Below are positions 25,379-34,946 of a stretch of DNA of 51,218 nt, piece by piece. The stretch spans positions 1 through 51,218 of the forward strand of contig CAYSCS010000104.1 in NCBI GenBank assembly GCA_964429695.1, read 5' to 3'. Position numbers and translations under genes: made by a program. The stretch is from CAYSCS01 sp964429695. Its GTDB lineage: Bacteria > Acidobacteriota > Aminicenantia > Aminicenantales > Aminicenantaceae. Below the pieces are notes generated by a model that was not told the origin of the DNA, searched no databases, and worked only from the letters and a program-made list of their open reading frames with translations. The first letter of the stretch is position 1, and every line of letters begins with the position of its first letter.

Positions 25379-27037
25379 TTACCTGATTACAATTTCCTCA
25401 TAGGAAGAGATATAAAGGACAGGATTTTCTGTCTTAAATTCGTCATTGAAAATTGAGCTTATTACAACCCCGTCCATGTCTCTCCCTACAGGAAGACTTA
25501 AATAATTCAAAAGAGTGGGAACGAGGTCGATCAAATCTATTTTCTCGATATGATTTCCTTCGACGATTTCTTTTCCGTAGAAGAAAATAACTCCATCAGG
25601 AGCATATTCGTGGTAGCCAGAGACTTCAGGGTTGCCAAAAAACCATTCGATTACCCTTTTCCATAAGGGGAGTGGCTCTATCCCATGGGTGGAGAAGATT
25701 ACTAAGAGCTCATTTTCTCGAAGAGCAGCTAAATATTTTCCTATTATCTGATCATAAAATTCATAATATCTGGAAATAACAGAACCGTAACGATTTATTT
25801 TTTCCTGATCAACGTTCCCGAAAAGTTCCGGGAAACTGTATTTATAAAAGAATTTTTCTACAAGGTTTAATCCATGGAGATGGAAATATGTAAGTTGGGG
25901 TTGCTCTTGGATTTTTCTCTTAAAGATAAGGTCTTCTTGTTCACAATCGCTGGAAAAGGAATTTCTTAAGATATTCAAAAGAGGGTCTTTCTCTTCAAGG
26001 AGGTCTTCATAGAAGGTTTTGAAAGCCTTTTCAACCCTAGGGTTTGGTTCCTCAGGAACTTGGGGAAATAGAGAATCATTTTTAAGGTAAGTCGCTTTAT
26101 TTTCTGAAAGTATGCTCCAGATGTCCTTGGATTTAGAGATGGGGTTTGAAGTTTTGATTTTCACAAGTCCTGTTCTTGTCAGGAGATTGAATAATATGAA
26201 GCGAGGAGTCACTTCAATTTCACTCTTAAAATTTAGAAGTCTATATCTTACAGAAGATATCTGACGATGTTTCGCCGGAAGTTTTGCAGTCTCAAATGAG
26301 GCATTGAGAATGAAAGGATCACTGGGAGTGAAATTTTTAAGCCTGCCCCAACTACCCCTTTCCATAAACCAGGAAAAATTTGGGAGTTTACCCTTATTGA
26401 CAAGAGGAATAATGAAATCAAAGCTTAGCCCTTCGAGCTCGATGAGAATAACTCTTTTTTCAATCTCTTTTGCTTTCAGGTATGAGAGCTTTTGATGTCG
26501 CGAAGGGAGGGGGAAGCTGTATCTGAGATAGATTGAGAAAAATATTCCTGCCCCAAAAAGGAGATAAAATAAAAGAGAGATGATTATCTTCCTTCTCGCA
26601 CGGCGCAAGAGATAGAAAAAAAATGGTCCTAAAATAACAAGCAGGATGATGAATGTTGATTGAGAAGTCATCAGGCTCTTTGTTTCTGGTTCGAAAAAAG
26701 ATTGGAAGTAGTTCTGATTTGCTCTGAAAATAAACAAGAAGAGAAGCGAGAGGAGTGAAAACCCGAGAGAAAGAAAGGGGGGTGAAATTAGGGCAGGATT
26801 CATCTTCTTCCCCTGGAAAAACTGAACAATGAAAAAGAAAAACATACATGCGACGCTGAGCAAAATTCCATAGGTGATATAAGTGAAAAGCATTAGCTGG
26901 AGGAAGAATCGTAATTCAAAGTTGAGATTGATGTTTAAGTTGTAAATGAGAAGAGCAAGGAGGGATGAAAAAAAGAGCCCACAAAGAAAAGAATTGAGAA
27001 AGACTTTTATGAATTTCATAAAAATTAAAAATATCAT
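25379..27037 (-). CDS. alkaline-phosphatase-superfamily membrane protein with altered metal site
   Basis: The first 190 residues hold about five membrane helices. The rest aligns by eye with phosphodiesterase/phosphopentomutase-like alkaline-phosphatase-fold proteins: RVILIELEGLSFDFIIP, GKLPNFSWFMERGSWG, AKLPAKHRQ, STHGIEPLP, GYHEYAPDGV and DLVPTLLNYL. In active relatives the first block reads DG, the nucleophile is a Thr/Ser before ATG/TG, and the late block reads SDHG. Here these are EG, an unclear Ser/Thr, and STHG, so two metal-binding Asp residues are changed. The protein may be a degenerate or specialised member. Start could also be the ATG at 27019. It is convergent with lepB and divergent from the DUF62 gene. 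Confidence 0.65.
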   Translation of the reverse strand: MIFLIFMKFIKVFLNSFLCGLFFSSLLALLIYNLNINLNFELRFFLQLMLFTYITYGILLSVACMFFFFIVQFFQGKKMNPALISPPFLSLGFSLLSLLFLFIFRANQNYFQSFFEPETKSLMTSQSTFIILLVILGPFFFYLLRRARRKIIISLLFYLLFGAGIFFSIYLRYSFPLPSRHQKLSYLKAKEIEKRVILIELEGLSFDFIIPLVNKGKLPNFSWFMERGSWGRLKNFTPSDPFILNASFETAKLPAKHRQISSVRYRLLNFKSEIEVTPRFILFNLLTRTGLVKIKTSNPISKSKDIWSILSENKATYLKNDSLFPQVPEEPNPRVEKAFKTFYEDLLEEKDPLLNILRNSFSSDCEQEDLIFKRKIQEQPQLTYFHLHGLNLVEKFFYKYSFPELFGNVDQEKINRYGSVISRYYEFYDQIIGKYLAALRENELLVIFSTHGIEPLPLWKRVIEWFFGNPEVSGYHEYAPDGVIFFYGKEIVEGNHIEKIDLIDLVPTLLNYLSLPVGRDMDGVVISSIFNDEFKTENPVLYISSYEEIVIR

Positions 27038-27392
27038 GATTTTTTCAGAGGGTCAAACAGGGACTCTCTTCAATAAGCATTACCATTTTCGTTTAAATTC
27101 AATGAAAATCGCAGCTCTTCAAGGTTAGACTAAAAGCCAATAGCATTTTGATTTCTTATACCTTACTTCCTGTTTTTTGATTTGCACAATGTCATAAGTA
27201 GAGGCTTATTTTTTCTATCGTGGTTTTAAGGATGCAGACCTTTCCTTGGGTGTGGTTTTTAGCTATTGCAAGGGTTAATTTTTTTTTACAGAAAATATAA
27301 AAGCTTATTTTTGGATTGAAATCCTTGGCTCTATAGAGTCATCTAATTTGACCCAGAAGATGACAATGGATAACATAGATAAAAAGGAGAAC
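27038..27392. other. divergent intergenic region
   Basis: About 355 bp between the phosphatase-fold gene and the SAM-hydrolase gene. A TATAAA at 27296-27301 could be a -10 for the rightward gene, but no convincing -35 is seen at 16-18 bp. No gene or repeat was recognised. Confidence 0.4.
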
Positions 27393-28199
27393 ATGGAAAG
27401 GTCAATCATTGCCTTAGTCACTGATTTTGGAGAGGAAGATTATTTTACTGGATCTCTTAAAGCAGTAATCCTCGGAATTAATCCCAGTGCACAGATAGTG
27501 GATATCACTCATTACATCCCATCTTACGACATCCTGAGCGCTGCATTTGTTCTTTTTGCCTGCTATCGATATTTTCCATCACGCACAATTTTTCTTGCTA
27601 TCGTTGATCCAGGTGTTGGTTCTTTGCGGAGAATCTTAGGGGCGAAGATAAAAGATTATTTTTTTGTCGCCCCTGACAATGGAATATTAAGCCTGGTAAT
27701 CGAACAGGAAAAAGAAGTTGAAGTAAGAGAGGTAACCAATGACAACTTTTTCCTTCCCCTCTTGAGCCGAACCTTTGAGGGAAGAGATAAAATGGCACCC
27801 GTGGCAGCGTGGCTTTCAAAAGGGATTTCGATAGACAAATTTGGAGCTCAGATAAAATCTTATGAAAGGCTTCCCATAAGAAAGCCTGAGATGGATGTGG
27901 ATAAAGAGATGATAAGAGGCGAAATCCTTTATCAAGATAAATTTGGAAACCTCATTACCAACATTCCCTCTACGATGCTTGAAGATTTAAAGGCAAAGAC
28001 CGGGAAAAGGAGAATCACTCTTTTTGTTAAGGGAAATGAAGTTTCAACCTTCAAGGAGAACTATTCTGAAGCGAGAAAGGGTGAGCTTCTTTTCTTGGTC
28101 GGCAGCATCGGCCTAATAGAAATAGCTAGAAGAGAGGATTCGGCTGCAAGGTTGATTGGGGCTAGGAAAGGAGAAGAAGTAAAAATAATTTTCAGTTAA
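27393..28199 (+). CDS. SAM hydroxide adenosyltransferase (DUF62)
   Basis: Members of this family hydrolyse S-adenosylmethionine to adenosine and methionine. They are related to fluorinases and chlorinases. Conserved parts are LVTDFGEEDYFTGSLKAVI near the N-terminus with the active Asp, VDITHYIPSYD, VDPGVGS, the APDNGILS block, and FEGRDKMAPVAAWL with the Arg-Asp pair. The second half is the beta-barrel-like C-terminal domain (YQDKFGNLITNI). Possible starts are TTG 27348, ATG 27360, 27366 and 27393; the last has an AAGGAG site and gives 268 residues, the usual length, so it is chosen. Confidence 0.85.
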   Translation: MERSIIALVTDFGEEDYFTGSLKAVILGINPSAQIVDITHYIPSYDILSAAFVLFACYRYFPSRTIFLAIVDPGVGSLRRILGAKIKDYFFVAPDNGILSLVIEQEKEVEVREVTNDNFFLPLLSRTFEGRDKMAPVAAWLSKGISIDKFGAQIKSYERLPIRKPEMDVDKEMIRGEILYQDKFGNLITNIPSTMLEDLKAKTGKRRITLFVKGNEVSTFKENYSEARKGELLFLVGSIGLIEIARREDSAARLIGARKGEEVKIIFS

Positions 28200-28267
28200 T
28201 TCAAAAATTTACGGAAATTTAAGCCAGTGCACTTAAATTCAAAAATCCGAAGAGAGAGATTCTGCTG

Positions 28268-30445
28268 ATGGAGCAGTTTGAAGGAAGCATTGAAGAAATA
28301 ATCTATTACAATCCGGAAACGGGATACACTGTTGGAAAGTTTAGCGTAGAAGGAGGAGAGAGGTTTACTATAGTTGGTTCATTTCCTCCTTTATCTGCGG
28401 GAGAAGTATTGAGGATTTCAGGGAAATGGGAAATAAATCCCAAATACGGGAAACAATTCACAGTAGCAAATTTTACTCCCTTGCTTCCTGCTACGCTTAG
28501 GGGAATAGAGAAATTTCTTTCTTCGGGACTGATTAAGGGGATCGGACCCGTGCTGGCAAAAAGAATTGTGAGAAGATTTGGCCTTTCTTCACTGGATATT
28601 ATCTCAAGTGCTCCAGAAAGATTGAAAGAGGTAGCAGGGATTGGAGAGATAAAACTCAGAGAAATTAAGAAATCTTGGAGCGAACATAGGAATATCGCTG
28701 ACTTAATAATCTTCCTCCAGGAACACAACATTTCCACAAACCTTGCCATAAAGATTTATCGCCAATATCAAGAGAACTCTTTTCAAGTTCTAAAAACAAA
28801 TCCTTACCAAGCTTGCCATGACATCTGGGGGATTGGATTCAGGACTGCCGACCAGATGGCACTCAAGCTGGGGTTTAGCCCTTCCTCACCAGAAAGAATA
28901 AAAGCCTTCATTAAATATCTCATGGAGAAAGATAATGAGCAAGGGCATGTCTATTCCCTTCAACCTCTTCTTGAGAAAGATTGCCAAGAAGAGCTGGGGA
29001 TTGAGGTAGAGGAGATAAGGAAAATAATAGAAAAGATGAGAGAGGAAAAGCTCATCATGGCCGAGGAAACCGAGGAAGGGACTGCTCTCTACCTCCCTTT
29101 TTTTTATGAGGCAGAAAGGGAGGTTGCAATTTCTATCCGTCGTCTTACGTCCTTACCATGTTTAGCTCCAGGCATTGATGTGGAGAGAGTCATCGAGGAA
29201 GTAGAGAATGACCTCCGGATTAATTTTTCGGAGATGCAAAAAAAAGCCATAAAGGAGACCTTGGAGAATAGAATCTTGATTATCACCGGAGGACCAGGTA
29301 CAGGGAAAACAACAATAATAAGAGCTGTTTTAGAAATATTTAAAAGATGGGGGAAAGAAGTTTTGCTTGCCGCACCTACAGGAAGAGCAGCTAAAAGGCT
29401 TTCAGAGGCAACCCAACATGAGGCAAGGACGATTCATAGAGTCCTCGAATATAACCCCCAGCTTAAGAGTTTCAGGAGGAATGAGAGGCGACCTCTTACT
29501 GCCGAAGTCCTCATAATTGATGAATTTTCGATGGTTGATCTTCCTCTCATGTACCATATCTTCAAGGCACTTGCACCGTGGATGCGGCTCATCCTGGTAG
29601 GTGATAAGGATCAGCTACCTTCAGTGGGGCCAGGGTGTCTTCTTCGAGACATGATTGAATCAGGAAGAGTGGAAGTAGTGAGGCTTGAAGAAATCTTCCG
29701 CCAGGAAAAAGAGAGCCTCATTGTTCTCAATGCACATCGGGTTAATCAGGGGCTCCCCATCATCTACCCTCAAAGAGGAGATAAGGATTCAGATTTCTAT
29801 TTTATCCACCAAGAAGATGAGGAAAAAGTTTTTAACACTATCCTCACTCTTTGTACTTACAGCATTCCCAGAAAATTTGACGTTCACCCCCTTTCTCCCC
29901 TTATTCAGGTAATCAGCCCTATGTATAAGGGACTGGTAGGAGTAGATAACCTCAACTCTGAACTCCAGAAACGCCTCAATCCCCGCCAAGAAGGATTGAA
30001 ATTTGGAGACAGGGAAATAAGGCTCCACGATAAGGTGATGCAGATAAAAAATAATTATGAAAAAGAAGTTTTTAATGGTGATATTGGCATCGTCACTTAC
30101 ATAGATAGACAAGCTTATCGAGTCTTGGTCGACTTTGATGGTCATTCAGTTTTCTATGAAAAAGATGAACTTGAGGAAATTACTCTTGCCTATGCCATCT
30201 CTGTGCATAAATCTCAAGGGAGTGAGTATCTTGCCGTAGTGATGCCACTTCTTCCTCAGCACTTCATCATGCTTCAGAGAAATCTCTTCTATACTGCCTT
30301 GACCAGAGCCAGGAAGCTGAGTGTAATTGTAGGTTCTTACAAGGCACTTCATATCGCTATAAAAAACGATAAACCGGTCAAGAGAAATTGCTTTATCAAA
30401 CAAAAACTAATTAAAATACAAGAGAAAGAAAGCTTTTTGTCCTAA
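28268..30445 (+). CDS. recD2: RecD-like ATP-dependent DNA helicase (RecD2)
   Basis: RecD2 is a 5'-3' superfamily 1 helicase of bacteria that carry it outside RecBCD. The 725-residue protein has an N-terminal OB-like region, tandem helix-hairpin-helix segments (about residues 80-210, including GIGPVLAKRI and IWGIGFRTAD), Walker A in TGGPGTGKTTI (about 340-350), LIIDEFSMVD (motif II), GDKDQLPSVGPG (motif III) and the C-terminal YAISVHKSQGSEY (motif V-like) and TALTRARKL (motif VI). No recB or recC is nearby, consistent with the RecD2 type. Confidence 0.93.
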   Translation: MEQFEGSIEEIIYYNPETGYTVGKFSVEGGERFTIVGSFPPLSAGEVLRISGKWEINPKYGKQFTVANFTPLLPATLRGIEKFLSSGLIKGIGPVLAKRIVRRFGLSSLDIISSAPERLKEVAGIGEIKLREIKKSWSEHRNIADLIIFLQEHNISTNLAIKIYRQYQENSFQVLKTNPYQACHDIWGIGFRTADQMALKLGFSPSSPERIKAFIKYLMEKDNEQGHVYSLQPLLEKDCQEELGIEVEEIRKIIEKMREEKLIMAEETEEGTALYLPFFYEAEREVAISIRRLTSLPCLAPGIDVERVIEEVENDLRINFSEMQKKAIKETLENRILIITGGPGTGKTTIIRAVLEIFKRWGKEVLLAAPTGRAAKRLSEATQHEARTIHRVLEYNPQLKSFRRNERRPLTAEVLIIDEFSMVDLPLMYHIFKALAPWMRLILVGDKDQLPSVGPGCLLRDMIESGRVEVVRLEEIFRQEKESLIVLNAHRVNQGLPIIYPQRGDKDSDFYFIHQEDEEKVFNTILTLCTYSIPRKFDVHPLSPLIQVISPMYKGLVGVDNLNSELQKRLNPRQEGLKFGDREIRLHDKVMQIKNNYEKEVFNGDIGIVTYIDRQAYRVLVDFDGHSVFYEKDELEEITLAYAISVHKSQGSEYLAVVMPLLPQHFIMLQRNLFYTALTRARKLSVIVGSYKALHIAIKNDKPVKRNCFIKQKLIKIQEKESFLS

Positions 30446-30553
30446 ATATTATGTGAATGATTTTAAAGATGATTTTAAAGAAGAAAATTTAGAGATGGAA
30501 AAATCTGCTGCCTAGATTAAGAGGAATGACAAGAATCATTAAAGGAGGTTTTA

Positions 30554-31039
30554 ATGAAGAAAGCATTCAGCTATTTTTTACCCGCCCTTGCTATTTTTAT
30601 TTTTGTCGTCATTCTCCTTGCTGAAACATTTGTAGTTAAAGTGCAGACTACTAACCTGCGAAAAGAACCTAAGTTTTATTCCTCCTCCATAGCCTCCCTT
30701 AAAGCGGGAGAAGTCTTGGAGAAGATAAGTGAGCAGGAGGGATGGATAAGAGTGAGAACTTCGGCTGGGCTTGAAGGATGGGTTCATTCAAGCGCCCTTC
30801 AGCAGAGAAAGTTTACCCTCTTGGCAATGGACAAGTCTCTTAAGACCCAGGCGTCTGCAGAAGAGGTTGCCCTTGCCGGTAAGGGTTTCAACAAGCAGGT
30901 AGAAGAAGAATACAGGTCGCGTCATGGTGAAATAAGTTTTGCTTGGGTAGAGAAGATGCTCCAGATGAAAGTGACTCCTGAGGAGATTCAAGAATTTTTG
31001 AAAAGAGGTAGATTAGCTGAGTTTGGAGGTGAGAAATGA
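30554..31039 (+). CDS. secreted SH3-domain (SH3b) protein
   Basis: The 161-residue product has an N-terminal signal peptide or anchor (about 8-25) and then a bacterial SH3 domain (about 28-90: VVKVQTTNLRKEPKFYSSSI, GWIRVRTSAGLEGWVHSS). Such domains often bind peptidoglycan or act as sensory modules. The rest is helical and ends in a region rich in Glu. An AAAGGAGG ribosome site is nearly perfect. The stop overlaps the ATG of the M48 protease gene by 4 bp (ATGA), so the two products are made together and probably act together. Confidence 0.8.
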   Translation: MKKAFSYFLPALAIFIFVVILLAETFVVKVQTTNLRKEPKFYSSSIASLKAGEVLEKISEQEGWIRVRTSAGLEGWVHSSALQQRKFTLLAMDKSLKTQASAEEVALAGKGFNKQVEEEYRSRHGEISFAWVEKMLQMKVTPEEIQEFLKRGRLAEFGGEK

Positions 31040-31953
31040 GGGGTAAAGAACATTCCCTTAAGTCGTTAATGTTAATTGCATTTCTCTTTCTCCTGCTGAG
31101 CTGTACTGCAGTGGAGAAAGGTATCGAGTCGCTTCCCGTTGGAGGAAAGATTTCTGAAAAGGATAAGCAGGCAATCGTAAAGACGAGTAAAGCCTTGAGG
31201 AAGAGTTTCGAGGACATAAATGAGGAAGAAGAATATTATATAGGGCGATCTGTTGCCGCTTTGATTCTCTCTCGATATCCTGTATATGAGAATAAGATTC
31301 TCACTGATTATATAAACAAACTGGGCAATGCTGTTGCCATCTTCAGTGATAGACCCGAAATTTATGCGGGCTATCATTTCCTCATCCTTGAGAGCGATGA
31401 AGTCAATGCGCTGGCGGCACCCGGAGGTTTCATCTTCATCACTAAGGGACTGCTTAAGAGATGCAAGGATGAGGAAATGCTCGCTTCCATCCTTGCTCAT
31501 GAGGTAGGGCATGTAAGCGCTAAACACGGATTGCAATCAATCAAAAAATCAAGGCTCCTCGATGCCTTCTCCATAATCGGTGAAGAGGCTTTAGAAAGAT
31601 ACGGGCCTGAGAAATTAGCTGAACTGACGAATATTTTTGAAGATGTCCTTGCAGATATTGCGGAGAATTTAATCGAGAGAGGATATGACAGGAAATATGA
31701 ACATGAAGCCGATAGGCTTTCGGTAAAAATTGCCTCAAGAACGGGGTATAGCCCTCAGGGGCTTCTAGACTTCTTGAGTACAATGGTCGATGAAACATCG
31801 AATACAGAGCTTAAGGGTTGGTTCAAGACTCACCCTTCTGCTCTCAAAAGAATTGAGGAAGTAAAGAAAGAAATTTCATCCTTAAGGAAGATACCCGAAA
31901 AAGATGCGGTTCGTACGGCAAGGTTTGAAGAAATGATGAAAAAACTCAGCTAA
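31036..31953 (+). CDS. M48-family metalloprotease, lipoprotein
   Basis: The 305-residue protein starts with a lipoprotein signal ending LLLSCTAVE, so it should be anchored to a membrane on the periplasmic side. The zinc motif HEVGH is at residues 155-159, and the third ligand is Glu222 in YEHEADRLSV. This is the BepA/LoiP/YcaL kind of periplasmic M48 protease, which clears misfolded outer-membrane proteins. There is no TPR tail as in BepA, only about 80 residues after the active site. It overlaps the SH3-domain gene by 4 bp, and 61 bp separate it from the cyclase gene. Confidence 0.88.
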   Translation: MRGKEHSLKSLMLIAFLFLLLSCTAVEKGIESLPVGGKISEKDKQAIVKTSKALRKSFEDINEEEEYYIGRSVAALILSRYPVYENKILTDYINKLGNAVAIFSDRPEIYAGYHFLILESDEVNALAAPGGFIFITKGLLKRCKDEEMLASILAHEVGHVSAKHGLQSIKKSRLLDAFSIIGEEALERYGPEKLAELTNIFEDVLADIAENLIERGYDRKYEHEADRLSVKIASRTGYSPQGLLDFLSTMVDETSNTELKGWFKTHPSALKRIEEVKKEISSLRKIPEKDAVRTARFEEMMKKLS

Positions 31954-32014
31954 GACTAGACTCTAAGGAGGAAGAGAAGCAGAGGAGGAGAGAAAGAGCT
32001 GGTGAGGGGAGGTA

Positions 32015-34099
32015 GTGAAGAAAAAGCTCATTCGAGGCACGATAGCAGGAAGTGGGGCTTTTCTCTTTGCTTTCATTTTTCACTTTCTTGGCCTTCTTGA
32101 ATCATGGGAGTTAAAATCCTGGGATTGGAGGCTACATCTCTTCTCTAATCCCAATAATGCCAGCAAAAATATTGTGCTTTTCCTCGTAGACCAGGAAAGT
32201 CTTGACATTTATGAAAAACAACAGGGTATTTCTTGGCCATGGCCAAGACAGATTTATTCTGCAGTTATCGAGTATTGCATGAGGGGAGGAGTAAAAGCGA
32301 TTGTTTTTGATTTAATTTTTTCTGAACCATCTGTTTGGGGAGTCGAGGATGATAGGAATTTTAAGGAGGCAATGAAAAGGGCCAGGAATGTTTTTTTACC
32401 CATCTTCCTTCATCAGAAGGAAAAAGAAGAGGACTCTTCCCACTTAGCACTTCTAGAAAAGTTTTCTCTCCAGAGAAAAAATTCCTCAGGTAAGAATTTC
32501 TCCATCATGGAATCAGCCACATTACCTCTGGATTTATTTCTGGATTCGGTTCAAGGCACAGGCAATGTTAATCTCCCTCCTGATCAGGATGGTACTTACC
32601 GCAGGCTCCCCCTCTTCTTTTCCTATAAGGGACTCTTATTGCCTTCCCTTGCTTTTGCTGTATCGAGTTTTATCAAGGAAGATTTAAACATTGAGGAGAT
32701 TCCAGTAGATGGGTTGGGGAGGATGATACTTCGTTTTCATGGCCCTACCTGTACATATGAATGCTATTCCCTGGCCTCAGTGATTAACTCTTTTGCCCTC
32801 CTCGAGGAGGGAAAGCCAGCTCAGATTCCACCTGAAGAATTCAAGGATAAGATAGTAATCATTGGAGCAAGTGCACCTGGGCTATATGACCTTCGGACTT
32901 CACCTTTCAGTTCTGTCTATCCCGGAGCTGAAATCCACGCCACAGCCATCGACAACCTGCTCAAGGGTGATTATATAAGATACTCTCCACCAGTTTTGTT
33001 CATCGTCATCTCTTTAGCTCTTTCTCTTCTAGTTGGCATCGGAGTTTCAATGATGCGCCGTATCTCGAAAATAATTTTTCTAGGATTATTCTCTCTTTCT
33101 CTCCCCGCCGTCTTTTCCTCTCTTGCTTTATTGATTGGCTACTGGCTTGAGTTCATTCACCCAGCTCTCGCTGTTCTTCTCAGCTTTATGGTCACTTCTA
33201 TGCTGAACTACAGCATAGAAGGAAAACAAAGAAGGTTCATCAAGAATGCATTTCGTTATTATTTAAGCCCCCAGGTGATAGAGAGAATTATGAATGATCC
33301 TTCGCTTCTTCGGCTTGGAGGAGAAAAGAGAGAGATTTCTTCATTCTTTTCTGATGTAGCGGGTTTTACCTCTATTTCAGAGAAATTATTTCCAGAAGAG
33401 CTGGTAAACCTCTTGAATGATTATCTTTCGCAAATGACGGATATCATTCTTTCCCTGGAAGGTACATTAGATAAGTACGAAGGAGACGCAATCATCGCAT
33501 TCTGGAATGCCCCTCTTGACCAGGCTGACCACGCTTTAAGAGCTTGTCGAGCTGCGCTCAAGTGCCAAGATATTCTTTCTGAGTTAAGACCTCATTATGA
33601 AAAGAAATACGGACAGAAAATTTTTATGCGCATAGGGATTAATTCGGGAGAAGCAGTCGTGGGCAATATGGGCTCTAAGAGCCGTTTTGATTACACGGCG
33701 ATGGGAGACACCGTAAATCTTGCTTCTCGTCTGGAAGGCGCCTGTAAGCAGTATGGAGTTTCAATTCTTGTGGGTGAGAATACTTTTGAGAGAGTTAAAG
33801 ATGAGATAATTTGCCGAGAAGTTGACCTCATTAGGGTAGTGGGAAAGGAAAAGCCGGTGAGGATTTTCGAGCTCATTGGAGAAAGGAATAAAGTCCAGGC
33901 TTCTGAGCTTGAAAGGATAGAAGTTTTTCATCGAGCTCTTTTCCATTTCAGGAAAAGAGATTGGGAAAAAGCGATAGAGCTTTTATCCAAAATTGAAGAT
34001 GATCCTCTTTCGAGAATATACATTACTCGCTGTGAGAGATTAAAGAATGCTCGCGAAGATAGAGAGTGGGATGGAGTTTGGGATCTAAAGGAGAAGTAG
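32015..34099 (+). CDS. CHASE2-domain adenylate cyclase (class III)
   Basis: The 694-residue protein has an N-terminal membrane helix, a periplasmic CHASE2 sensor (about residues 30-310), three close membrane helices (about 325-400) and a C-terminal class III cyclase domain (about 430-620). Metal-binding aspartates are Asp447 (FSDVAGFT) and Asp491 (YEGDAIIAFW). Asn568 and Arg572 (NLASR) supply the transition-state site. Lys487 and Asp559 (FDYTAMGD) are the pair that reads adenine, so the product should be cAMP rather than cGMP. The start is a GTG with a GGGAGG site. It is followed 1 bp later by the MBL-fold gene. The external signal is not known. Confidence 0.9.
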   Translation: MKKKLIRGTIAGSGAFLFAFIFHFLGLLESWELKSWDWRLHLFSNPNNASKNIVLFLVDQESLDIYEKQQGISWPWPRQIYSAVIEYCMRGGVKAIVFDLIFSEPSVWGVEDDRNFKEAMKRARNVFLPIFLHQKEKEEDSSHLALLEKFSLQRKNSSGKNFSIMESATLPLDLFLDSVQGTGNVNLPPDQDGTYRRLPLFFSYKGLLLPSLAFAVSSFIKEDLNIEEIPVDGLGRMILRFHGPTCTYECYSLASVINSFALLEEGKPAQIPPEEFKDKIVIIGASAPGLYDLRTSPFSSVYPGAEIHATAIDNLLKGDYIRYSPPVLFIVISLALSLLVGIGVSMMRRISKIIFLGLFSLSLPAVFSSLALLIGYWLEFIHPALAVLLSFMVTSMLNYSIEGKQRRFIKNAFRYYLSPQVIERIMNDPSLLRLGGEKREISSFFSDVAGFTSISEKLFPEELVNLLNDYLSQMTDIILSLEGTLDKYEGDAIIAFWNAPLDQADHALRACRAALKCQDILSELRPHYEKKYGQKIFMRIGINSGEAVVGNMGSKSRFDYTAMGDTVNLASRLEGACKQYGVSILVGENTFERVKDEIICREVDLIRVVGKEKPVRIFELIGERNKVQASELERIEVFHRALFHFRKRDWEKAIELLSKIEDDPLSRIYITRCERLKNAREDREWDGVWDLKEK

Positions 34100-34100
34100 G

Positions 34101-34946
34101 ATGATTCTTAAATTCTGGGGAGTGAGAGGTACTTTTCCCGTCTCGGATGAAGATAAGGTTTATTTTGGTGGGTACACACCCTGTGCTTCAATTATCTCTC
34201 GGAAAAAGGAGGTCATTATCGTTGATGCAGGCACGGGAATAAGGAACCTTGGTCAGAGATTGATGGAGAATAACAGGAATGAGGAAATGGTTATTCACCT
34301 CCTTTTAACCCATTTCCACCTTGATCACATCTTGGGCTTTCCTTATTTTGGAGCGCTTTATTCCCGGAGAACGATTCTCAATATTTACTCTCCCTATGGA
34401 ATAAAAGAGACTCAAAGGTTTTTAGAAGGGATGATGAGGAGTAGATACTTTCCCCTGGATTTTAAAGACACTCCCGCAGAAAAGAACATAAAACAGATTC
34501 CCAGTGAAGGAATAGAGGTGGGAGGTATAAGGATTACCTTCTGCCCCCTTAACCATCCTCAAGAAAGCTTTGCCTATCGGCTTGAGGAGGGAGGGACGAA
34601 GCTTGTCTTTGCCACTGATACCGAGCATCCTGAGAAGGGGATTGACAGACGACTCGTAAATTTTTCTACTGAAGCTGACATTCTCATCTATGATTCCACC
34701 TTTACTCCCGAAGAATATGAGGCGGGGAAGAAAGGCTGGGGGCATAGCACCTGGGCAGAGGGTGTGAAGATAGGGAGGGAAGCTGGGGTGAGAGCTCTCT
34801 TTCTCTCTCATTATAATCCAGAGCATTCAGATGAGAAGGTGAAGGAATTAATCTTGAAGGCTAAGAGTCACTTTCCTTCAACACATGGCGCACGCCAGGG
34901 AGAAGAGCTAAGGCTTATGAAAAAGAGAAGGAGGAAAGATGTCTGA
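34101..34946 (+). CDS. MBL-fold metallo-hydrolase, possible cyclic nucleotide phosphodiesterase
   Basis: The 281-residue protein is a metallo-beta-lactamase-fold hydrolase. Its metal ligands are visible: His71, His73, Asp75 and His76 (THFHLDH), His152 (PLNHPQE), Asp173 (ATDTEH) and His237 (SHYNPEH). The general form is that of the RNase Z/PhnP/cyclic phosphodiesterase group. Its place between a cyclase and a cAMP-binding channel, with 1 bp and 8 bp junctions, suggests that it breaks down cAMP, but this is inference. A hydrolase acting on another phosphodiester is equally compatible with the motifs. No signal peptide, so it is cytoplasmic. Confidence 0.75.
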   Translation: MILKFWGVRGTFPVSDEDKVYFGGYTPCASIISRKKEVIIVDAGTGIRNLGQRLMENNRNEEMVIHLLLTHFHLDHILGFPYFGALYSRRTILNIYSPYGIKETQRFLEGMMRSRYFPLDFKDTPAEKNIKQIPSEGIEVGGIRITFCPLNHPQESFAYRLEEGGTKLVFATDTEHPEKGIDRRLVNFSTEADILIYDSTFTPEEYEAGKKGWGHSTWAEGVKIGREAGVRALFLSHYNPEHSDEKVKELILKAKSHFPSTHGARQGEELRLMKKRRRKDV

